Source of the DNA: Bacteroidota bacterium
GTDB lineage: Bacteria; Bacteroidota; Bacteroidia; Bacteroidales; B18-G4
NCBI GenBank assembly: GCA_003648575.1
Contig: QMPN01000085.1
Coordinates: 1 to 10,781, forward strand
Direction: 5' to 3'
Length of the DNA: 10,781 bases
Shown piece by piece: positions 6,326 through 10,781 of this stretch (its first letter is position 1; each line of letters begins with the position of its first letter). The notes below the pieces were generated by a model. It was not told the DNA's origin, did not search any database, and worked only from the letters and a program-made list of their open reading frames with translations. A program made the position numbers and the translations under genes.

Positions 6326-6349
6326 GAAGGCCAAATTTAAGTATATTTA
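6317..6349 (+). promoter_or_regulatory. Candidate promoter for the multiheme cytochrome gene
   Basis: TTG (6317-6319) and TATATTTA (6342-6349) are separated by 22 bases, slightly long for the Bacteroidota promoter. The -7 region GTATATTTACA is identical to the one before the secreted repeat protein. The predicted start near 6356 leaves about ten bases before the ATG at 6367. It overlaps the divergent promoter of the DUF4269 gene, so the two may interfere. Confidence 0.45.
6332..6339 (-). promoter_or_regulatory. -7 element TAAATTTG for the DUF4269 gene
   Basis: On the minus strand TAAATTTG matches TAnnTTTG exactly and ends six bases before the ATG at 6325, implying a leaderless or nearly leaderless mRNA. 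No good -33 TTG is found at the expected distance (the nearest TTTG is too close, 14 bases), which lowers confidence. Confidence 0.35.
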
Positions 6350-6366
6350 CATACAAAGCCTGTATC

Positions 6367-8808
6367 ATGTCTAAATCCGGAATTCTTTTTATTATTAGCT
6401 TTTCGCTTGCCTGTCTGGTCATTTATGCATTTAGTGGTCCGGGGACCGGAAGTCCCGTTGAAGGAATAAGCATTCAGCATTCTCCCGATGCCTACCCTGC
6501 TAATGAGAGCGGATGTCTCACATCCGGTTGTCATGAAGGGATCGCGCCCATCCGGCAGCATGATTCAAAGATGGCAAAGGATATTTATGAACTGGGCAAT
6601 GAACTTGACGATCCCAATGGCTGTGTTGTTTGCCATATGGGGAATGCAAAAACCGGGAATAAGGACGTGGCCCATAAAAACATGATCAGCTACCCGGGAT
6701 CTATATGGCTGGAAGACGGATCATGCCGGCATTGCCATGATGAGTACTATTACAATATGCATCGCAACCTCATGCAAACAGAAGCCGGAAAGATACAGGG
6801 GGCACTATGGGGATGGGGAGCACAAACAGGATACGATCCCATTTATGGAAATTATGAAATCAGTGACACGAACGGATTGACACCGGACGTAGGAACCCCT
6901 GCATATAAAGAGTATATGCATCGCTTGCGAGATAAATACCCGGCTAACTTTCCTGAGCACCTGGCTTTGCTTCCTGAAGCCGATATCAATACAATTGATG
7001 AGCACCCGGAACAGGGTGTCCTCACTTACCTGCGTTCTGAATGTCTTCGATGCCATGTTGGTGTGAGAGGAAAGCAAAGACGGGGTGACTACCATGGTGA
7101 TGGATGTGCTGCCTGCCATATCCCCTTTGGGGATGAGGGCTTGTACGAAGGACTCGACCCTTCGATACCCGGAGATGAACCCGGCCATATGCTGGTGCAT
7201 AGTATACAGTCATCGAGAAAAGCAAAAGTTAGCCTTCACGATAAAACATGGTCAGGTATTCCTCCTGAGACCTGTGCCAGTTGCCACAATCGGGGGAAAC
7301 GAATAGGAGTGTCTTTCCTGGGACTCATCGAGTCGGAATATGATACACCCTGGCAGGAAGATGGCAGCAGCCAGCCTAAATTGCATGGCAAGAACTACCA
7401 GTTTATACGTGACGACCATCACCACAGTCCTGAAAGCCGGGCTGAAAACCCCCGCGGGGGACTCTTATGCCAGGATTGTCATACCACCATTGCCATGCAT
7501 GGGAACGGGAATATTGGCGGAACCACTATGGGCGAGGTAGAGGTTGAATGTGCCGACTGTCATGGAAACCCTGATTTCTTCCCCTGGGAACTTCCATTGG
7601 GGTATCAGGATGAATTTGGCATTGAACCAGAGGAAAATGAAAGAGGCACAGTTTCAGAATTATTGAGTGAACAGGAAGAATTTTCTACTATCTACCCGCA
7701 ACAGGATGGCTATCTTCTCACTACCCGTGGAAATCCCTTCGGAAATATCGTCAGGGATGGAGAAGCTGTTATCGTTCATTCGGCCAGCGGGCTGGATTTC
7801 CGTGTACCTCTGTTGAAAAAGATCAATGAAGAGGACTCCTGGATCAACCCGTTAAAAGCGAATACAGCCATGGTAAACATAGGCACACACCTCGATAAAA
7901 TGGAGTGTTACGCCTGTCATTCTACCTGGGCACCGCAATGTTACGGATGCCATGTGCGAGTGGATTATTCACAGGGCCTGAAGAGTACTGATTGGCTGAA
8001 AGATGGAGGAACAGCCACTCAGGATGGGAAAGCATCAGAAGGCCGCACCTATGTTCGCTGGGAGGACCCCATCCTGGGTATCAATGGTGAAGGTCGTATC
8101 TGTCCAGTGATCACCGGTTGTCAACAGATCACCACGGTTATCGGAAAAGAAGGCGACATTATTGTCTCCAATAAGATATGGCGAACACCACCTAACATAG
8201 AAGGAGGTGGTGATGAAGGTCAGCGGGGCATCGATATGACACCTGCTCAGCCACATACCAGCAGCCGGCAAGCCAGGGAATGCACATCCTGCCATGCCAA
8301 CCCGAAAACCCTCGGTTATGGTATTAATGGTGGAGTATACATGAATGCCTATGATACTGACAAATACCTAGACCTGCGTGATGCAGATGGCTCGGTTCTG
8401 AGCCAAAATGCAAGGGTGCAATTCCATACCATAGACGGACTTGATATTGATCTTTCAAAGATTGTGACACGCGACGGACAACAATTGCAAACCGTAGGGC
8501 ATCATTGGCCCCTATCAGGTCCTTTGTCGCAGGACAGCAGGGATCGAATGGAGAGAATAGGTGTGTGTATCGCATGCCACAAGGATATTCCGAACGGAAG
8601 CATTCCCATTGCCATGCTTGTTAAGACGGGCGGCATAATTGGTATGGTTCCTCATACTGATGAAGAACACAGCCGCTTGCTAAATGAGGATATAAAATGG
8701 GCAGCAGTGACAAAAGTGCTCATCCCGCTGATTGTGACCCTTTTCCTGGCCATCATCATTTTTATAAGGATCAGAAGAAAACGAATGAAAAGAAAAGCTA
8801 ATGGATGA
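6367..8808 (+). CDS. Membrane-anchored multiheme (12-heme) cytochrome c
   Basis: This 813-residue protein has an N-terminal signal peptide or anchor (about 5-23), a large exported domain, and a C-terminal transmembrane helix (about 782-800) followed by a basic tail RIRRKRMKRK. That orientation leaves the hemes in the periplasm. Eleven CXXCH motifs start at C86, C120, C226, C247, C303, C368, C395, C514, C525, C639 and C734. A twelfth motif at C50 is CX4CH (CLTSGCH). C514 and C525 are only 11 residues apart, suggesting a closely packed heme pair. CPVITGC (579-585) lacks a following His and is probably not a heme site. Additional His clusters (for example DDHHH, GHHW) may be distal ligands. Electron transfer between the inner membrane and periplasmic or outer-membrane acceptors is likely; whether it is itself a reductase is unknown. 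I do not recognise the subfamily. No cytochrome maturation genes or quinol oxidase partner adjoin it. Confidence 0.88.
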   Translation: MSKSGILFIISFSLACLVIYAFSGPGTGSPVEGISIQHSPDAYPANESGCLTSGCHEGIAPIRQHDSKMAKDIYELGNELDDPNGCVVCHMGNAKTGNKDVAHKNMISYPGSIWLEDGSCRHCHDEYYYNMHRNLMQTEAGKIQGALWGWGAQTGYDPIYGNYEISDTNGLTPDVGTPAYKEYMHRLRDKYPANFPEHLALLPEADINTIDEHPEQGVLTYLRSECLRCHVGVRGKQRRGDYHGDGCAACHIPFGDEGLYEGLDPSIPGDEPGHMLVHSIQSSRKAKVSLHDKTWSGIPPETCASCHNRGKRIGVSFLGLIESEYDTPWQEDGSSQPKLHGKNYQFIRDDHHHSPESRAENPRGGLLCQDCHTTIAMHGNGNIGGTTMGEVEVECADCHGNPDFFPWELPLGYQDEFGIEPEENERGTVSELLSEQEEFSTIYPQQDGYLLTTRGNPFGNIVRDGEAVIVHSASGLDFRVPLLKKINEEDSWINPLKANTAMVNIGTHLDKMECYACHSTWAPQCYGCHVRVDYSQGLKSTDWLKDGGTATQDGKASEGRTYVRWEDPILGINGEGRICPVITGCQQITTVIGKEGDIIVSNKIWRTPPNIEGGGDEGQRGIDMTPAQPHTSSRQARECTSCHANPKTLGYGINGGVYMNAYDTDKYLDLRDADGSVLSQNARVQFHTIDGLDIDLSKIVTRDGQQLQTVGHHWPLSGPLSQDSRDRMERIGVCIACHKDIPNGSIPIAMLVKTGGIIGMVPHTDEEHSRLLNEDIKWAAVTKVLIPLIVTLFLAIIIFIRIRRKRMKRKANG

Positions 8809-8869
8809 ATTGAAAGGCAGGATCAATAAAGCTGCTGAATATATCAGAGAGGCAAATTTCAATCCGTAA
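8801..8869 (+). pseudogene. 22-codon open frame resembling the N-terminus of purine nucleoside phosphorylase
   Basis: An ATG overlapping the cytochrome stop opens a 22-residue frame (MDELKGRINKAAEYIREANF, then NP and stop). The RIxxAAxYI pattern followed by a proline is how many PNP proteins begin, just before their ILGSGLG phosphate loop, but here translation stops exactly where that loop should follow, and no downstream frame restores it. It could be the relic of a lost gene, a short leader peptide, or chance. It has no independent support. Confidence 0.25.
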
Positions 8870-8874
8870 AGTCT

Positions 8875-8882
8875 TATTTTTG
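8875..8882 (+). promoter_or_regulatory. -7 element TATTTTTG for the DUF456/transketolase-like pair
   Basis: This is an exact TAnnTTTG match 17 bases before the DUF456 start, giving a leader of roughly ten bases. No TTG at the expected -33 distance is clear, so it is only a partial promoter match. Confidence 0.4.
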
Positions 8883-8899
8883 TTTAAAAATCAGTTACC

Positions 8900-9418
8900 A
8901 TGGATATATTATTGTTTGTATTGGGAATCATCTTATTGATCGTTGGTTTTATCGGTTGTATACTCCCAATTTTACCTGGCCAGGCCGTGGCTTTTCTTGC
9001 TTTGATCCTGCTTCAATTCATGAGCCCTCCCCGTATGGACGGAGACACCATCTGGGCCCTCGCCGGGATCATGGTCCTGGTAACTGTGCTTGATTATATC
9101 GTACCTATTTACGGAACTAAAAAGTTTGGAGGGACAAAACGGGGGGTCTGGGGCAGTACCATCGGCCTCATTTTCGGAATCTTCATCTTACCATCTATTG
9201 TGTTGATTGGGCCATTCGGGGTTTTCGGCATCATCCTTGGCCCATTTGTTGGCGCTTATATTGGAGAAGCCACCGGCAACCGGGATTCAAGAGAATCTTT
9301 TATTGCGGCCATCGGTTCCTTTATCGGATTTTTAACAGGCACTATGCTGAAGCTCGTGTACTCCGGAGTTTGCGCATACTACTTTTTTAAATATGCTTTC
9401 TCACAGCCAATGTGGTAA
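8900..9418 (+). CDS. DUF456 family integral membrane protein
   Basis: This protein of 172 residues is almost wholly hydrophobic, with about five or six transmembrane segments. It shows the glycine- and proline-rich family features: GFIGCILPILPG near residues 16-28, a VLDYIVPIYGTKKFGGTKRG loop (about 61-80), WGSTIGLIFGIF, GPFGVFGIILGPFVGAYIGE, and a terminal GSFIGFLTGTMLKL helix. These match DUF456 as I know it. The family is widespread and its function is not established; inner-membrane location is inferred from hydrophobicity. It lies 23 bases before the transketolase-like gene in the same direction, so co-transcription is likely, though a functional link is not evident. Confidence 0.85.
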   Translation: MDILLFVLGIILLIVGFIGCILPILPGQAVAFLALILLQFMSPPRMDGDTIWALAGIMVLVTVLDYIVPIYGTKKFGGTKRGVWGSTIGLIFGIFILPSIVLIGPFGVFGIILGPFVGAYIGEATGNRDSRESFIAAIGSFIGFLTGTMLKLVYSGVCAYYFFKYAFSQPMW

Positions 9419-9441
9419 TAAGATTGCGCTAGATTGTAGCT

Positions 9442-10245
9442 ATGAACACAAAAATACCATCGGATCAGGAACTTAGGAAGATCTCACGGGAAGTCCGGGC
9501 TGAAATCATCAGGAGCCTTGCTGAGGCAGGTTCAGGGCATACCGGAGGTTCTCTCGGGCTGGCCGATATCTTCACCTGCCTTTATTTTGGTGTTATGAAA
9601 CACCATTGCCAGGACCCGGGTCGCAAGGAGCGCGACCGCCTGATCCTGTCAATTGAGCATGTTTCTTCTGTACTGTATGCTGCCATGGCCCTGGCGGGAT
9701 GCTTCTCTCAAGAGGAATTGAATACCCTCCAAAAGCTTGGAATGCCAGGCAACAAACATTTCTCAGGCTCAGCGGGACAAGGCTTATCCTTAGCTGTTGA
9801 AATGGCTATCACAGCAAGGAAGGATAAGAACGATTACCATATCTACTGCATACTCAGAGAAGGAGACCTGGAAGAGAGCTCAATCCGGAAAGCAGCTATG
9901 GAAGCAGTACACCACAATCTTAGTAAACTTACTATTCTTGTCGACAGGAATGGAGCAGCGATCGATGGCAAGGTCGAAGATTTACCAAAGATTGAACTAA
10001 CTACCGATAAATGGAAATCTTTTGGCTGGCATGTGATCCATTGCGATGGCCATGTGCACGAAGATGTATTTTCTGCCTACGAGGAAGCCATAAACATCCA
10101 TAGTAAACCCAGCGTGATCCTGGCAGATACTATTGTGGGAAAAGGTGTTTCAAGTATTGAGGGAGATAACAGATGGCATGGCAAAGCGCCTTCGAAAAAA
10201 GAAGCAGAATCTTTCCTTCGGGAACTAGAAAGGGGCGTATCATGA
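9442..10245 (+). CDS. Transketolase N-terminal-half protein with a degenerate cofactor site
   Basis: This 267-residue protein is homologous to the N-terminal (thiamine diphosphate-binding) subunit of split transketolases, with near-normal length. Recognisable are SGHTGGSLGLADI (H33), LSIEHV (H73, where the family has LSKGHA), GQGLSLAVEMA, LVDRNG (N170), DKWKSFGWHVI..DGH and WHGKAP. Three features are odd. The cofactor motif GDGE is replaced by REGD (139-142), putting Glu where the metal-binding Asp should be. The Glu-Gly after it has become Glu-Ser. About 14 residues carrying the GHP and PGVE(M/V)STG segments are missing before GQGL (only GNKHFSGSA remains). No C-terminal subunit gene follows; the next gene is truA on the other strand. 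It may be inactive, altered in reaction, or regulatory. The reading frame is intact, so it is not obviously a pseudogene. Confidence 0.85.
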   Translation: MNTKIPSDQELRKISREVRAEIIRSLAEAGSGHTGGSLGLADIFTCLYFGVMKHHCQDPGRKERDRLILSIEHVSSVLYAAMALAGCFSQEELNTLQKLGMPGNKHFSGSAGQGLSLAVEMAITARKDKNDYHIYCILREGDLEESSIRKAAMEAVHHNLSKLTILVDRNGAAIDGKVEDLPKIELTTDKWKSFGWHVIHCDGHVHEDVFSAYEEAINIHSKPSVILADTIVGKGVSSIEGDNRWHGKAPSKKEAESFLRELERGVS

Positions 10246-10285
10246 TGCTTCAACTGAAGTATTGGAATTAAGCAATCAAATTCTT

Positions 10286-10781
10286 TTACATTTCATCCGG
10301 ATATTCAATATCGGTCAAATATAATCCGTGAGCCGGGACTGAAAGACCTGCTTCAGAGCGGTCTTTAGCTTCTATCACAGATCTGAATTCATCCAGGTCT
10401 ATCTTTCCCCTGCCGAGGTCTATCAGGGTACCCACAATAGCCCGAACCATATTTCTCAGGAAACGGTCGGCTTTAATAGTAAAGATCAGCATGTCTTCCT
10501 TTTGTTCCCAATATGCCTCCATCACATCACAATTGTTGGTTTTAACCTGTGTATGAAGCTTTGAAAAGCTCGTGAAATCGGTATAGTTGAGAAGAATGGC
10601 CGCCCCCTTATTCATGCTGTCGATATCCAATTGCCCATGCACATGCCACGCAAGTCCCTCATTGAAAGGATCTTTACGATTTGTGATCAGATACTCATAT
10701 GTGCGGGAAATAGCTGAAAAACGTGCATGCATATCAGGTGCAACCTCAAGAATATCGAAGATAAAGATATCAGAAGGCAAA
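10286..10781 (-). CDS. truA: tRNA pseudouridine synthase A, C-terminal part (partial at window edge)
   Basis: The frame runs off the right edge, so this is the C-terminal two-thirds (about 165 residues) of TruA, which makes pseudouridine at positions 38-40 of the anticodon stem-loop of many tRNAs. Family hallmarks seen are LPSDI near the edge, HARFSAISRTYEYLI, DFTSFSK, IKADRFLRNMVRAIVGTLID, LGRGKI and the ending AKDRSEAGLSVPAHGLYLTD. The catalytic Asp lies in the N-terminal part outside the window. TTG at the edge is an internal Leu codon, not a start. It is convergent with the transketolase-like gene, with 40 bases between. Confidence 0.93.
   Translation of the reverse strand, partial: LPSDIFIFDILEVAPDMHARFSAISRTYEYLITNRKDPFNEGLAWHVHGQLDIDSMNKGAAILLNYTDFTSFSKLHTQVKTNNCDVMEAYWEQKEDMLIFTIKADRFLRNMVRAIVGTLIDLGRGKIDLDEFRSVIEAKDRSEAGLSVPAHGLYLTDIEYPDEM

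Noticed and set aside
6805..7540. Several open frames of 60-131 codons on both strands inside the cytochrome gene
   Set aside because: They overlap a long gene with eleven CXXCH motifs in frame and have no domain features, so they are shadows.
8101..8121. CPVITGC in the cytochrome as a thirteenth heme site
   Set aside because: The second cysteine is followed by Gln-Gln, not His, and the spacing is five residues; it more likely forms a disulfide or is structural.
10299..10314. Palindrome-like CCGGATATTCAATATCGG near the truA stop
   Set aside because: It lies in the truA coding region, has an imperfect stem and no T-run, so it is not supported as a terminator.

Overview
The window looks like a chromosomal stretch from a Bacteroidota (Bacteroidetes) bacterium. 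Four things point there. The protein at 418-2067 ends in a type IX secretion (Por) sorting domain. Several starts are preceded by promoter-like elements resembling the Bacteroidota -33 TTG / -7 TAnnTTTG pattern. No start has a convincing Shine-Dalgarno sequence. One protein is a lipoprotein peptidase of the DPP5-like S9 type common in this phylum. A twelve-heme cytochrome suggests a respiratory, perhaps anaerobic or sediment, lifestyle, but that is inference.

Layout. 1-35 is the 3' end of a tRNA (probably initiator Met), followed at once by a strong intrinsic terminator (40-75). 76-417 is spacer holding an imperfect inverted repeat, heptanucleotide repeats and a promoter for a secreted repeat protein (418-2067). 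2068-2735 is a 668-base spacer built largely from decayed heptanucleotide arrays; it also holds a minus-strand three-hairpin element ending in an intrinsic terminator, a candidate small RNA. Then come a lipoprotein S9 peptidase (2736-4829), an MscS channel (4971-5777), a minus-strand DUF4269 nucleotidyltransferase-like gene (5801-6325), a divergent dodecaheme cytochrome c (6367-8808), a DUF456 membrane protein (8900-9418), a solitary transketolase N-terminal-half protein (9442-10245), and the 3' part of truA on the minus strand, cut by the window edge.

The genes do not form one pathway; most look like independent housekeeping or envelope functions. The best-supported co-transcribed pair is DUF456 and the transketolase-like gene (23-base gap). 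The two most unusual signals are these. (1) Four of the larger spacers carry tandem repeats with a period of exactly 7 bases but a different unit at almost every locus, usually starting right after stop codons and in one case supplying a gene's own stop codon. (2) The transketolase N-half lacks the usual GDG(E) cofactor motif, has a deletion in the active-site loop, and has no C-terminal partner gene beside it, only a 9-codon open frame at the ATGA position where the partner would be expected to start.

No mobile element, integrase, CRISPR array, rRNA or phage gene was seen.
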